DNA of 64,000 nucleotides from Molanna angustata (GCA_963576475.1 OY754968.1:15961116-16025115), one strand, 5' to 3'. Counted from the first letter of the stretch, positions 42,701 through 51,870 are shown. Notes: a model not told the origin generated them from the sequence alone. Numbers and translations: made by a program.

Positions 42701-42775
42701 AATATTGCGTCGTCTAACTCACTTAGTATTTTCAAGAAAAAACTAAAGAAGGAATATTTATCCTTGAACACCTGA
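39764..42775 (+). CDS. LINE ORF2: apurinic-type endonuclease plus reverse transcriptase
   Basis: The frame is open for 1003 residues from the Met at 39764. An upstream in-frame ATG at 39698 adds 22 hydrophobic residues coded by AT-rich leader and is less likely. Endonuclease (about 60-290): NVCHINAQSI (Asn), LVSETWL (Glu), RAGGVGIYLR, LLMGDFNTCL (Asp/Asn) and FSHHDLIFASY (terminal His). Reverse transcriptase (about 470-760): AWKIAHVIPLPK, KDYRPISILPILSKVTERIV, QSGFKAGHSTTT, LTLLDFSSAFNSVDFDILL (motif A Asp), GVPQGGVLSPLLF (motif B) and YHLFADDLQLY. The catalytic box is FADD where many families have YADD. The C-terminal part has LDYADVCY, LERLQNICIRFIFGLKKFD and SARLWNSLSPNIA. No stops or frameshifts, and all catalytic residues I could check are present. 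Clade within CR1/Jockey is not resolved. Confidence 0.92.
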   Translation: MSIHSNESNDSFHSIPESFASFYNSNIIPDISSLELSSSDSSVISSTELHNSSTPVQLHDLLDTSFSCFPKGFNVCHINAQSIPAHHNDILSTFSNLSVHAILVSETWLKPSLHSSSFLLPGYTLIRNDRLIRRAGGVGIYLRSDIEYSVVHQSNNSDIGSPEYLFINVKFKHNNLLLGVLYCPPCSNYFSELELHLENLLSIYPHILLMGDFNTCLLRSDNRNQNLIRILDSLNLTILPLQPTYHTEISDSLLDLIITSKPNYILNHGQFSAPGFSHHDLIFASYNIHCNKPPQKIAFLRNFRSIDKAALTRDAEDIDWNRIYIVQDIDLKVSIFNNEILKLFDTHAPLTRVKLKDTSCAWITDDIKYLMAKRDKAFAKHKRQPTDNNWSNYKALRNRCNQSCRNAKQRYIHNFIGQSAPRRTWKFLRSLGVGRSGDIETPKIDINELNRHFASPPFLLNNNKKANTLNQLCSQPIPTHIPFAFETITDTEIMKILSSITTKSFDSDGLNIEMIRLLLPPILPIITHIINHSLTVGIFPSAWKIAHVIPLPKISTPTQLKDYRPISILPILSKVTERIVFNQFNAWLCSNSLLDPLQSGFKAGHSTTTVLVKITDDIRRAMNNKQLTILTLLDFSSAFNSVDFDILLAKLSSLNIAQPVLEWFTSYLGNRKQCIKTANSTSDYATLLSGVPQGGVLSPLLFSVFINSITTNLRCKYHLFADDLQLYFHFNISDINNAVLHMNEDLKFISSWSSDHGLLVNPTKSQAIIIGSPRLLSSIRNLQLPLLYINNQCIPYTRVVKDLGIFIDDDLSWHEQVSHVSKSIFFALHSLNKLKNFLPFRCKITLAQSLLLPLLDYADVCYLDANEVHLNKLERLQNICIRFIFGLKKFDRISSYRNFLCWPRIRQRRNIHILSLLYNILSNPNLPQYLKSKFTYLSNHGLPLRSAERTTLSIPIHNTEFLSSSFEVQSARLWNSLSPNIASSNSLSIFKKKLKKEYLSLNT

Positions 42776-43052
42776 TCCCGATTTCCTCTCCTGTCCTTAC
42801 CATATCCCTTTTCTTGCTATGAATTATATTTTTTTTTTTGTTGTTTTTATAGTATTTAAGTATTATACGTATTTTCTTTGATTTCTTTTACTCTTTTTTA
42901 TTTGCTGTTGTACATATACAATGTTGTCATACTTTGTAAACTGGTTGGTTGGAAGAAATTGCCTAATGGCAATAAGCCCGCCAGTGTACAATTATATTTG
43001 TTTATATTATGTACAAGAAGATGTATAAATAAATAAAATAAATAAATAAATA

Positions 43053-43649
43053 TGCAAAAATATGTGTTTTGATAATATATGACTTATTGGAACGTTGCAA
43101 AATAAGTGTATAATAAAACGTTTAAGTATTTTCGGATACTGAATAATCCCTTGCGGGAATTGGGACTTGATAAAGATCAACATTCAAACAAAGGATATTG
43201 GCTCCCCTCCGGATATTGATCCAATTCCTGAAGGATGTGCCCGAGGTTTAATATATCGGATGTGACACTCAGACTTGAATCCTCATTTACTGCTTTGCCA
43301 TTAACCTTTTTCGTTTCTTTATGATTTTCTTTTTCGAAAAAAAAAAATAATTTGAGGCTTGGATGTATTATTAGGTACGAAAATGTAAACGAAAAAAACA
43401 ACACTAGGTAGGTACGTCTGTCTGCAACAATTCATATTACAGCGAATAGGACATGTAGATTTTTGTACCACCATAATAATTCACCATCATATCATATCAC
43501 GTCATGTTTTTCAGAGTCGAGCGACGTACATTTCTATCTCGATAAAACAATTTACGTTTTTCCATTATCCATGCATTTTTGTGCATGCATATCTGTTATG
43601 CTGGCTTCTTGAATTCATTTTATATCTTGAAAAATTGTTCAGGCCGTAT
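43053..43649. other. AT-rich DNA, nothing recognised
   Basis: A short repeated word GGATATTG occurs at 43192 and 43212; otherwise nothing recognised. Confidence 0.35.
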
Positions 43650-43830
43650 CTTTAGTACCTACACAGCGCACACACTCACACAGATACATTGTGATGAAAT
43701 CTTCAGAATACAATCTCAGCACGATACTAGTTGATAATCTACAATAGTAAATGTAATCATAAAAATCGCGCTTTCATAACTCCTTACTTTGTCCCTTTTG
43801 GGGTAGTGAGTAGTAATAATAAGTGGTGCA
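43650..43830 (+). repeat. Dispersed repeat R1, copy 2
   Basis: See copy 1 at 480-655: ACACAGATACATTGTGATGA, AATCTCAGCACGATACTAG and CTTTTGGGGTAGTGAGTAGT. Confidence 0.6.
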
Positions 43831-43837
43831 CGGCTAT

Positions 43838-43900
43838 AATATTATACTTCGTTTCTATTGAGATGCTAAAAAAATATATTCTCCTATATTCTCCATTTTT
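43838..43900. mobile_element. Family F MITE arm fragment
   Basis: TATACTTCGTTTCTATTGAG then ATG, and TTCTCCTATATTCTCC, correspond to the inner-to-outer arm of the fold-back MITE family (cf. ACTTCGTCTCTATTGAGATG at 5129). Confidence 0.5.
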
Positions 43901-43904
43901 TTAA

Positions 43905-44325
43905 ATGAATGTCCTTGTTAAGCAAAAACATCTTCCTACATTCCCTAAATCAACCATAAATGCTTGTGCTATTCATTCATTCATACCATCACGGCATATC
44001 CCACAATTTGGGTAACCAGCGAAAGGTGTGCGGGTGTGCATTGCCTTATAAAAGGGAAAACAACACATCTATGTATACCTACACACCAGTCTCGTTTCAC
44101 CAAAAAAGGCACTACATTCAGAATGGGTGGTGAACCTCATTGCTGAACTATGTAAGATGTTATTGTTACCTGTTGTATTTTCGATTACCCGGCTCTTACG
44201 GGACACTCGAAAACAATGATTTAAAAGATTGGAAGCACTATTCTAAGCCGGTGCCTCACAGCTATATATGCTTGTGCTATAGGTGAACGAAATAGGACGA
44301 GGCAGGATTTGAACTCGAGAATCCT
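43905..44325 (-). mobile_element. SINE-A interrupted by SINE-Z
   Basis: The SINE-A tail occupies 43905-43972 (AATGTCCTTGTTAAGC, CATCTTCCTACATTCCCTAA, ATGCTTGTGCTAT) and resumes at 44268-44325 (ATGCTTGTGCTATAGGTGAA, CGAGGCAGGATTTGAACTCG). The 13-mer ATGCTTGTGCTAT is present on both sides of the insert, so it is its target duplication. Confidence 0.85.
43973..44267 (-). mobile_element. SINE-Z retroposon with ATGA tail
   Basis: Read on the minus strand: TATAGCTGTGAGGCACCGGC head, GAGCCGGGTAATCGAAAATA, CAACAGGTAAC, TAGTTCAGCAATGAGGTTCA, CACCCATTCTGAATG, GAGACTGGTGTGTAGG, then GGTTACCCAAATTGTGGGAT and an ATGAATGAATGA tail. A clean 13-bp target duplication and a tandem tail show retroposition. Whether the head derives from a tRNA, 5S or another RNA was not determined. 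Second copy at 51640-51870. Confidence 0.75.
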
Positions 44326-45339
44326 TCCATCTTTATCTATTCTGCACTCCCGTCATGTTTCCAAAAAGTATTTCTTTCATTTATTGTATTGGTGGCAGTA
44401 ATTATCCAATGTGCAAAATACAACCACAATGTCAATACAACATGAACTCGCAAGTGCCTCAATTATGAAATTTCCCTTGAAGTAGCACAAAAATGTGTTC
44501 ATTTATGTATAGTTTTCGAAATGAACATTTAGGAAATCCTAAAAGCAATTTTGCACGTTGTTGCTATCCATTTTCACATGAAACTTTCTCCCTACCACTG
44601 CTCAAATTCTGATGCAAATAATTCTACTTTGGTGAATTATATGCATCAGAATTTTATAACAAAAACATTTTGCAATCTCGATTCCTTGTAATTTACAATA
44701 TCGAAGTTGAAACTATTCACCAACTTGGTTATCCTCGTGGCAAAATTATGACACTCGGAACGAAAGGTGTTACTTATCTCAAATTATCAACAATCATTTA
44801 CTACTACAATAGCAATCAATTGTTTACAAACTGATTAATAGAAATAATATCTTCGGTCTGTACCTACAATACAATATTCTGGCCTAAATTTTGGAAAGTT
44901 TCCAATTAAAGGGAGGCTACTGACGCCACAGGAGGTACCAACGGTAATGGTTTTGTTATAAGTTTACCTTAGCCAAAATACCAGATGAAGATAGTTGTTG
45001 CTATTTGAATTCAGTTTATAGGAATATTATTTCTGAAATATTTTGGGATAATCGCGATATGAATGATTAATTGAAATAAAACTTTGATTATAATCTATCT
45101 ATTTACTTTGTTTCATGGTTAAATTTCAAATTTATTCAAATTCCTATTACAACTTATCAAACAGAATGTACTGTGAAGTGGCAGATATCTTTCTATATAT
45201 TTATGGGTAGGTATAGTTAGAAGAATGAATATACATTTATTCATATCAAATACCTTTTTATGTTTGATATTATTCAAAGCAATTAAATGAACTTTATTAA
45301 TATTGCGTGTTTATTTTACTGCGATTATTTTATTTGTAT
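44326..45339. other. AT-rich DNA, nothing recognised
   Basis: No gene or repeat recognised in this interval of about 1 kb. Confidence 0.35.
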
Positions 45340-45525
45340 ATTGCTTCTCGGGCAATTTACAGGTAATGTGTCAAATATTTATTTAATACGCACCCAATAA
45401 CAAGTTGCCACATTTTGAAGACTTACGATATTAATCGTCTCACATATCCAGACTGAAAACACAATTTAAAACTGTGTCTCCACCGGAAATCGAACCCGGG
45501 ACCTTTGGATCAGCAGATTATATTC
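45340..45525 (-). mobile_element. SINE-B copy
   Basis: On the minus strand: CTGATCCAAAGGTCCCGGGT, TCGATTTCCGGTGGAGACAC (B box), TTTTCAGTCTGGATATGTGA, GACGATTAATATCGTAAGTC, CCCGAGAAGCAATA. The A-box half of the head is missing at the right edge. Confidence 0.8.
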
Positions 45526-45914
45526 ATTACAACATAGTGATATGAGAAATATTCCTTTCAAAGCAAGCTATTCTATTTTATTGTATGTACTAATGTATGT
45601 ATATTTTATTTAGATGTAAAAAATAAACAAAAAGAATATTAACAAGTTGAAAAAATAACAATTTTACACAGTATGAATTACAGAAAAACAACAAAAAACA
45701 ATAAAATATTCCAATTTACACAAAAAAACAAAGGAAGCACACAATACCTTAAAAAAAACTTTTCCTTAATGTATTCAAGACCTACGCGACAAAAAACGGC
45801 AAAACCAGATGCTTCCTTCACACATTCTGGCAAATCATTAAACAGGTGAAAAATTTTGTAATACACATTATTTTGTGTACCTACCTAACAGGTTAGTCTG
45901 AGGCAGTATAAGTC
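45526..45914. other. AT-rich DNA, nothing recognised
   Basis: A-rich tracts of ACAAAAAAC type; the 62-aa antisense frame at 45678-45866 resembles nothing known. Confidence 0.35.
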
Positions 45915-46095
45915 CGTATGTGTATTTAATTGTAGGAAATTGTATGTGTATTACATATATTGTTGGAAATTGTATGTGTATTAAATTGTTGGAAGTTGAA
46001 TGTGTATTTGTATTTAATTGTTGGAAATTGTTTGTGTATGTATGTCTTTGTATATTAAATCGTTAGAAATGGTATGTGTATTATATTGTTGGAAG
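45915..46095. repeat. Degenerate tandem repeat, about 30-bp unit
   Basis: About five to six units based on ATTGTTGGAAATTGTATGTG plus TATT-AA with indels (GGAAGTTGAATG, GGAAATTGTTTG, AGAAATGGTATG variants). Confidence 0.75.
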
Positions 46096-46259
46096 ACCGG
46101 TTTCATTCAAGGCACCAAAAAAAATTACATCCGTTAAAATTAGTATCATATTTAATGTGTGTAATTATTATTACTTATATGTAAGATATAATATTTATGA
46201 CATAATAAGTAAATTAATTAGTTTACATAATGTTCAATTACAAAATTTTCTTACGTAGC
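46096..46259. other. AT-rich DNA, nothing recognised
   Basis: No supported feature. Confidence 0.35.
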
Positions 46260-46721
46260 TCAATATCATGCTACTTGTAATTCAATATCACAAGAGGAAA
46301 ACATATAACCGAATTATTTTATGATATTGAAATGTATAAACATACACATCCTTACGGTATTTCAACATTAAAATTAGGAAATATAGTGTAATAACTTATG
46401 ACAGCAATTAGTATTCAAAAAACATCAACTAACTAGATGGGTGATGGCAGCGCCGTTGGCGATTTCGTTCACCTATAGCACAAGCATTTTTCAATATCAT
46501 GCTACTTGTAATTCAATATCACAAGAGGAAAACATATAACCGAATTATTTTATGATATTGAAATGTATAAACATACACATCCTTACGGTATTTCAACATT
46601 GAAATTAGGAAATATAGAGTAATAACTTATGACAGCAATTAGTATTCAAAAAACATCAACTAACTAGATGGTTGATGGCAGAGCGGTTGGCGATTTCGTT
46701 CACCTATAGCACAAGCATTTT
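46260..46721 (+). repeat. 231-bp tandem duplication carrying a deleted SINE-A
   Basis: 46260-46490 and 46491-46721 are near-identical direct copies (AATATCATGCTACTTGTAAT through CTATAGCACAAGCATTTTT) with only a handful of differences. Each ends in a SINE-A head (GATGGCAGAGCGGTTGGCGA in the second copy) that jumps straight into TTTCGTTCACCTATAGCACA, lacking the anticodon and T-arm. Only the second copy continues into the SINE tail (CTTAATTTAGGGAAAGTATG). Confidence 0.9.
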
Positions 46722-46744
46722 TCTTAATTTAGGGAAAGTATGAG

Positions 46745-46870
46745 GAAAGTATGATGATATTGTCCCTGTCGCTGGAAGCGGATGGGTTCGAAAAGCCCAG
46801 AAAAAAGACGTGTGGAAGATTTTAGAAGAGGCCTACATCCAGCAGTGGAGAGATGGCTGAGAAAGAAGCA
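46745..46870 (+). pseudogene. LINE C-terminal fragment
   Basis: GSGWVRKAQKKDVWKILEEA then YIQQWRDG and stop, followed by a GAAGCAGAAGATGAGG tail. This is the QW-x-R-x-AQ-x-R-x-x-W...EAYVQQW end of RTE-like insect LINEs. It is wedged between parts of a SINE-A tail. Confidence 0.75.
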
Positions 46871-47999
46871 GAAGATGAGGATTTATGTATGTGTACTTGT
46901 CACATGGACATATTCATTATCTAAAAAAAAAACTATAGATCTTTGAAAATTAACATCTACTTAGATTGCTAATGAGAATTGCTACGACGGAAAAAAAAGC
47001 TAAAAAATAACAATTATATAATATATTATGCTAAATCGATAAGCAACCTTTTTTGACTGTATATTATACTAACGATACTATAGAGGACACTTTAAAGTTG
47101 ATATTCTTACGTGTACATACCGCGCTCACGAACATCGCTACAATTTGCAAATTTGCTTGAATAAATCAATGTTCTTGATCAAAATATTAATTATTAAGCG
47201 CAGATAGATGTGAAATTAAGTTTGTATGAATATTCCCATACTAATTTCCCGCTCAGTGCGCACAACTTCAACTTCTCAATTGTATTATACTTCCGCGACT
47301 TCGAAGAATTCCCGTTTCTGAACATTATTTTATTTCAGGAATTCATCCCATTGACCCTTTCCTAACAATTTCTGTCTATCTATCACGTATCCTTCACGGT
47401 ATATCCCTATTTTCTCAACCCCAATTCCCCCCTTCATTATACAAAGTTGTACGATTGTATGGCCGAAATAATCGAGATTGAGATACCTATGTCTACTGAT
47501 ATATTTTCATGCAAATTTACTAGCTAAATGTAAAATGTATTTAGTGCACAGAAAGGTATAACAATAATAAACTGGGATGATTTCTGTAGCGCCGTTTTGA
47601 GATAGGTTTACCACAACGGCGCGGTACCACCTTTATTAAAAAAATTGTATCCTTGTGGAGGTATTAAAAAAAATATGTATTTTTAATATTGTAAAATCAG
47701 TACCTACTCATATAAAGTCAATACAATTGTGTATCTTTATTTATTTAGTTAAGGTGCTATCAAGACCCCAAAATATCTTTATTACTATAAGTTAGTCTCT
47801 TTTAACAAATCGAGTGAATTCTGCACATTAAAATAATTATTCTTTTCAAAACAATTGCGAGATGAATTAAAAATACTTTAATATACAGATTGTTCAGAGT
47901 AATGAGAAAAGGAGGGAAAGAACTAAAGTACCTTCGCATAAAGAATGTTGTTCATTATAAGTGAGTAGGGGAGATCCGTAATAAATGGTGATTTTTTTA
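46871..47999. other. AT-rich DNA, nothing recognised
   Basis: A small inverted repeat GCGCCGTT/AACGGCGC at 47590-47622. No gene or repeat family recognised. Confidence 0.35.
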
Positions 48000-48205
48000 T
48001 TTTTTTATTTATTTATACATCTTTTTGTACATAATATAAACAAATATAATTGTACACTGGCGGGCTTATTGCCATTAGGCAATTTCTTCCAACCAACCAG
48101 ATTACAAAGTATGACAACATTGTGTATGTACAACAGCAAATAAAAAAGAGTAAAAGAAATCAAAGAAAATACGTATAACACTTAAATACTATTCAAACAC
48201 TTAAA
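48000..48205 (-). mobile_element. 3'-end fragment of the 38-43 kb LINE family
   Basis: Reverse match to 42860-43040: TTTTGTACATAATATAAAC, TAATTGTACACTGGCGGGCT, TATTGCCATTAGGCAATTTC, TTCCAACCAACCAGATTACA and AAGAAATCAAAGAAAATACG. It is close to the intact copy in sequence, so the family has been active recently. A further tandem ACACTTAAATACTATT repeat sits at its 5' side. Confidence 0.85.
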
Positions 48206-48475
48206 TACTATTATAACACTTAAATACTATTTACGAGTATATTAAATGATTTTATTTACTAAAAAATGTTTGATAACCGTCAAATCTTGCACTAAGGTAT
48301 AATAAAATAATGCATTGATTTCGCATATGGCAATCGGTAAAAAAAAATTATATAACCATCACGACTATTTTCCCATTTCTTGAGAATCACTCATTGAATG
48401 GGACAACAAAAATATTGAACGGGACATGTGTCTAAAAGCTATGAAAATGAGGAATCAAATAAAATCCTTATTCTT
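48206..48475. other. AT-rich DNA, nothing recognised
   Basis: No supported feature. Confidence 0.35.
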
Positions 48476-48650
48476 CGGCCGTCGTCTTCCAATCTGAGAC
48501 CTGGAGTAGTTGTTTTGCATCCATCCTGACATCCTCCTCACATCTCAGACTGGATCTACCAGCCTTGAGTTTACCCTCCTGATCTCCAACTAGAACTTTT
48601 TTGGTACTCGTGTGCATGTCCCATTCTGTGGACATGCCCATTCAATATTT
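48476..48650 (-). pseudogene. LINE C-terminal fragment
   Basis: Minus strand: GHVHRMGHA, RVPKKVLVGDQEGKLKAGRS, SLRCEEDVRMDAKQLLQVSD and WKTTAEE. It corresponds to the GHVERM...P-x-x-x-x-x-G-x-x-x-GKRKRGRP...W region of insect LINEs, with one frameshift. Confidence 0.65.
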
Positions 48651-48769
48651 TATGTCCCATTCAATGAGTGATTCTTAAGGAATGCGACGAAAGTCGTAAT
48701 TCGTCCCATTCAATATGCACAACTTAGGGATGAATCCAAAAATGATTAGAAACACCAAAAACACTACAA

Positions 48770-49560
48770 TTTAGGGTCCAACTGTCGATTTGTTCAAGAG
48801 AATTTATTTCTCTTAATAGAGCGACAACGTTTCTAGCCAAGATACGAGAGATTTTGTATAGCAAGATCAAAATTTTTATGAAGTCAAAAAACACCAACCT
48901 TGCTTCGAAGAATATATGATATGTATATGGATGAACTCAGAATTCGGTGTAGAATATTAAGTGTGTCTGTGTATGTATCAGTCCCCCTTATAACTTTTGA
49001 TCTGCTTAATGCACAGAAAAATCCAAAATTTCAGAAAATATAGAAAGTTACAGTCTAACAAAAGAATTATAATCGGCAATTATCGGCCTTCGTGGCTCAG
49101 TTGGTTAAGTATCTGGCTGCTGATCCAAAGGTCCCAGGTTCGATTCCCGGTGGAGGCACAGTTTTTAATTGTATTTTCTGTGAGACGATTAATATCATAA
49201 GTCTCCAGAATGTGGCAACTTTTTATTGGGTACATGTTAAATTAATATTTGACATAGTACCTACATGTTAGTTACCCGAGAAGTAATATGTAGGATAAAT
49301 AATCCGAAATTTGAATTTTGTTCCAGTCAGAGTTTATCAACATTTGAATTTTTAATGCATTTTTCCATATATCCCAAAAACCATTAAAGCCAGAATGCTG
49401 AAAATTCATATAAATATAGACAAATATAATATCTCAAACAAATTTTAATGAAAAATTTCCCGAGTTTATTAAAAGAAATATTATTTTTTTGACAAATTTT
49501 TGAACCGCTTATATTTTCAAAATTTTTAAAAATACCGAAAAACAATAATTTTCTATAAAG
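48770..49560 (-). mobile_element. Family C element interrupted by SINE-B
   Basis: Family C (reversed) runs from GTCCAACTGTCGATTTGTTC at 48778 through ACTCAGAATTCGGTGTAGAA and CCTTATAACTTTTGATCTGC to about 49075. It resumes at about 49305 with TTTGAATTTTGTTCCAGTCA, TCCATATATCCCAAAAACCA and AGAATGCTGAAAATTCATA. The internal GT repeat is reduced to TGTGTCTGTGTATG. Confidence 0.75.
49083..49300 (+). mobile_element. SINE-B, best-preserved copy, nested
   Basis: The head GCCTTCGTGGCTCAGTTGGT ... GGTTCGATTCCCGGTGGAGG keeps seven-base acceptor pairing (GCCTTCG with TGGAGGC), an A box and a B box. The D and anticodon stems are imperfect, so it is not a functional tRNA. Body and 3' end follow the other copies (AAGTCTCCAGAATGTGGCAA, TTAGTTACCCGAGAAGTAAT). 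ATAATCGG before and ATAATCCG after suggest a mutated target duplication. Confidence 0.85.
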
Positions 49561-50027
49561 AAATAATAGCAGTACATCTCAAAATTTTATAATATAGGTA
49601 GGTAATTTTTTGTTTGTTATATTTGTTTCTCGAATAAATTAATATTTAAAACCAACACCATTACATAAAATTCCACTTTCCACAATGGCAGATTTCTGGA
49701 GAGCTATTCAGCACAGATATCTACATAAAACATAGAAAAACTAATTGTCTCATTCCTTCATCATTTACCACTAAAACAAATCTTGGTACCCATACAATGT
49801 ATGGGTACATATGTATAAAGTAATAAGTAAGCATTTTTTATATCGGATAAAACGATCATTTTGAGTCGTAAATTCGATAAATCAAATCCGAAAAAAGGGT
49901 AAAAAAGCGGACCATGTAATTAAATTTTTTATCAATAACGCCTTTCAAATTGCTTTCAGCCATAGTGAATGTACCATCATTTTTGTATTTAAATCATCGG
50001 TATGGTATACCTACACATATTTTAACC
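49561..50027. other. AT-rich DNA, nothing recognised
   Basis: No supported feature. Confidence 0.35.
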
Positions 50028-50340
50028 TGTGGCGCAACCTCCGATTGCGCCGCGAAGCTGAGTTACGTCGGCAGGCGCCATCTTGCCCTGCGCCGTATCC
50101 ACAGCGCGACCCCTATATAAGGAGTAACACAGAGCTCCCAGGCATTCCGCTTATCCAGATCTCGAGGCTAGGCATCACGCTACCCGACCGCTCGTCGTCG
50201 TTCAAATCGTCCGCGTTCCAAATTTACATTTATAATCATTAAATAATAATTCAACATTTTCTGTACCAAGTAATATTAATAAGCACCAATTGTAAGCATC
50301 AACTTGATCAATAAAAGAGTAAGTTCAATTTCCTGTTACA
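50028..50340 (+). mobile_element. Probable LTR (TGT...ACA), 313 bp
   Basis: Starts TGTGGCGCAACCTCCGATTG and ends CAATTTCCTGTTACA. It has CTATATAAGG (TATA-like) at 50113, a GC-rich region around it and AATAAAAG (polyadenylation-like) at 50310, the canonical U3-R-U5 layout. Flanks (TTAACC before, TCTTTC after) do not form a target duplication, so it may be the 5' LTR of a decayed element and not a solo LTR. No gag or pol is visible downstream. The 65-aa frame inside is not credible. Confidence 0.55.
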
Positions 50341-50650
50341 TCTTTCAATCTGTCAACCATTTCTACCTGAGTAATATTTAATAGTAATATTTAATCTATT
50401 GTATACGATATCGCAGTTGCTTGGCCGATCAATCTGTGGCTCAGCTGTCGGGACTCTCCGAACAGACGGCCTCCAGGTTCGAACCAAGCGGGTGAGATAT
50501 CGTTTGGGTTGTATGTAGCTAAAGGCGGACAAACAGGTAATACCTACACGTCCAACTGACCGACCTTACCACCTCAATTACAGGCGTGTATATCAGCTCC
50601 GGCTGGTATGCAATCGCTTCTAACCAAGTGACCACTCTGGCACTTTAGCA
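50341..50650 (+). other. Unassigned DNA with a tRNA-like B box
   Basis: GTGGCTCAGCTGTCGGGACT ... CCAGGTTCGAACCAAGCGGG resembles A and B boxes of a tRNA-derived SINE, but there is only one copy in this window. It could equally be LTR-element leader sequence. Confidence 0.3.
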
Positions 50651-50874
50651 AGCTCTACATACTACAAATACCTTTAACCCCAAAAACCTAATAATAATAC
50701 CAAGTTTTTGTTTATGTTTGAAATATTTAGTACCTATTTTAAAAAAAATCTAGAATTATACTTTTATGCTGCTAAATCGAATGCTTGGTCGAGCCATTGT
50801 TCAAGAGGCTAAAGCTCTGTTGAAGTTGTACGGCCATCGGTAGATGAAAAAGTCTAAATTTGTCGGTGGTAAAG

Positions 50875-51150
50875 CAACTTCTTCTTCTTCGTGCCATATG
50901 AAGTCTCCTCGATGTTGCCAAAAACTGCCGAGAAGGCATCTGTATCCGCCGCCGTCCAGGACTATTCGCTGGCGTCTCTGTTGCCGGTCTACTCATAAAT
51001 GTTGCGGAGCCGTGACATCTGATGTCTTCCTATTATGAGGCGTCTCTCTATTGTGCCCCATAATCGGTTGGAGCAGCCTGTTTCTTTTGCCTCGCAGAAC
51101 ATGACCTTTCGTCGCTTAATTGCGTCAACTAGATCGCGCTCGACATTTGT
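50875..51150 (-). pseudogene. LINE C-terminal fragment
   Basis: Minus strand: RDLVDAIKRRKV, EAKETGCSNRLWGTIERRLI, GRHQMSRLRNIYE, stop, DAFSAVFGNIEETSYGTKKK. It matches the C-terminal region of the group seen at 16.1-16.5 kb (GKIEGRRG-x-GRRQMSWLRN). Frameshifted. Confidence 0.65.
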
Positions 51151-51204
51151 TATCTAGCGGCGGCTAGCATACTAATATAAAACAAAAGACACGATATGGA
51201 ATCT

Positions 51205-51240
51205 CTCCCTGAAGATTTCGTTCACCTATAGCAGATGCAT
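51205..51240 (+). mobile_element. SINE-A scrap
   Basis: GATTTCGTTCACCTATAGCA only. Confidence 0.5.
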
Positions 51241-51264
51241 ATCAGATATTTACAACCAGGAACT

Positions 51265-51540
51265 GGAACAGGAATGAAATGAAAACACTAAAAATTGGAA
51301 AGACTCAGATGGGCCGGACACATCAAGAGAATGAGCGAAGAGGAAGTCCCAAGACGAATTACGAATGGTGCACCGGGAGGATGAAGATTAATTGGAAGGC
51401 CGAAGCTTCGATGACTGAACGCAGTAGTGAAGGATGCAAACAACATCGGCATCCATAACTGATGTAATGCATCACAAGACCGACTGTCATGGAGACGGGC
51501 TCTCTAGGAGGCTGAGACCCAACCTGGGTTGTACAGCCAC
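51265..51540 (+). pseudogene. LINE C-terminal fragment
   Basis: Plus strand: RLRWAGHIKRMSEEEVPRRI, TNGAPGG, stop, LIGRPKLR, stop, NAVVKDANNIGIHN, QDRLSWRRALXEAETQPGL. The classic RLRWAGH-x-x-RM ... GRPKLRW ... DR-x-x-WRR C-terminus, with stops. Confidence 0.8.
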
Positions 51541-51639
51541 AGCTAGATAGATAACAGAAGCATTCGAGCTAAATTTTGGTGGTGTGTGAGGATGACGGTG
51601 TAAATGTTTTTATTACGTTAGTGAGTCATCGGTTTAGTT

Positions 51640-51870
51640 TCACTCTTTCCTTTTATTGTTTTCGAGGTAACCGAAGATACAACAGGCAACATCTCACATA
51701 GTTCAGCAATGAGTTTCACCACCCATTCTGAATGAAGGGCCTTTTAAGGTGGGAGGAGACTGGTGTGTGGGTATACACGCATGAGTTCTTATAAAAAATA
51801 TGGTAATACACACCAGCACATCAGTCACTGATTACCCAAAATTGTAAATATGCCATTATGAATGAATAAA
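51640..51870 (+). mobile_element. SINE-Z retroposon, second copy
   Basis: GTTTTCGAGGTAACCGAAGA, CAACAGGCAACATCTCACAT, AGTTCAGCAATGAGTTTCAC, GAGACTGGTGTGTGGGTATA, TGATTACCCAAAATTGTAAA and an ATGAATGAATAAATGG tail. Same order as the minus-strand copy at 43973-44267. Confidence 0.75.

Larger units (their letters stand above)
38395..43052 (+). mobile_element. Near-intact two-ORF LINE (CR1/Jockey supergroup)
   Basis: An ORF1, a spacer of about 500 bp, an ORF2 and a 3' UTR ending in tandem AAATA (43028-43052) form a complete-looking non-LTR retrotransposon of about 4.6 kb. The 5' boundary is not certain. Three copies of ATGTACCTTCCGGTT (one partial) at 38397-38443 sit upstream of ORF1 and may be reiterated 5' UTR or host sequence. 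The 3' UTR has GGAAGAAATTGCCTAATGGC then AATAAGCCCGCCAGTGTAC, a hairpin-bearing end also found truncated at 48000-48205. Unambiguous target-site duplications were not identified by eye. Confidence 0.9.
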
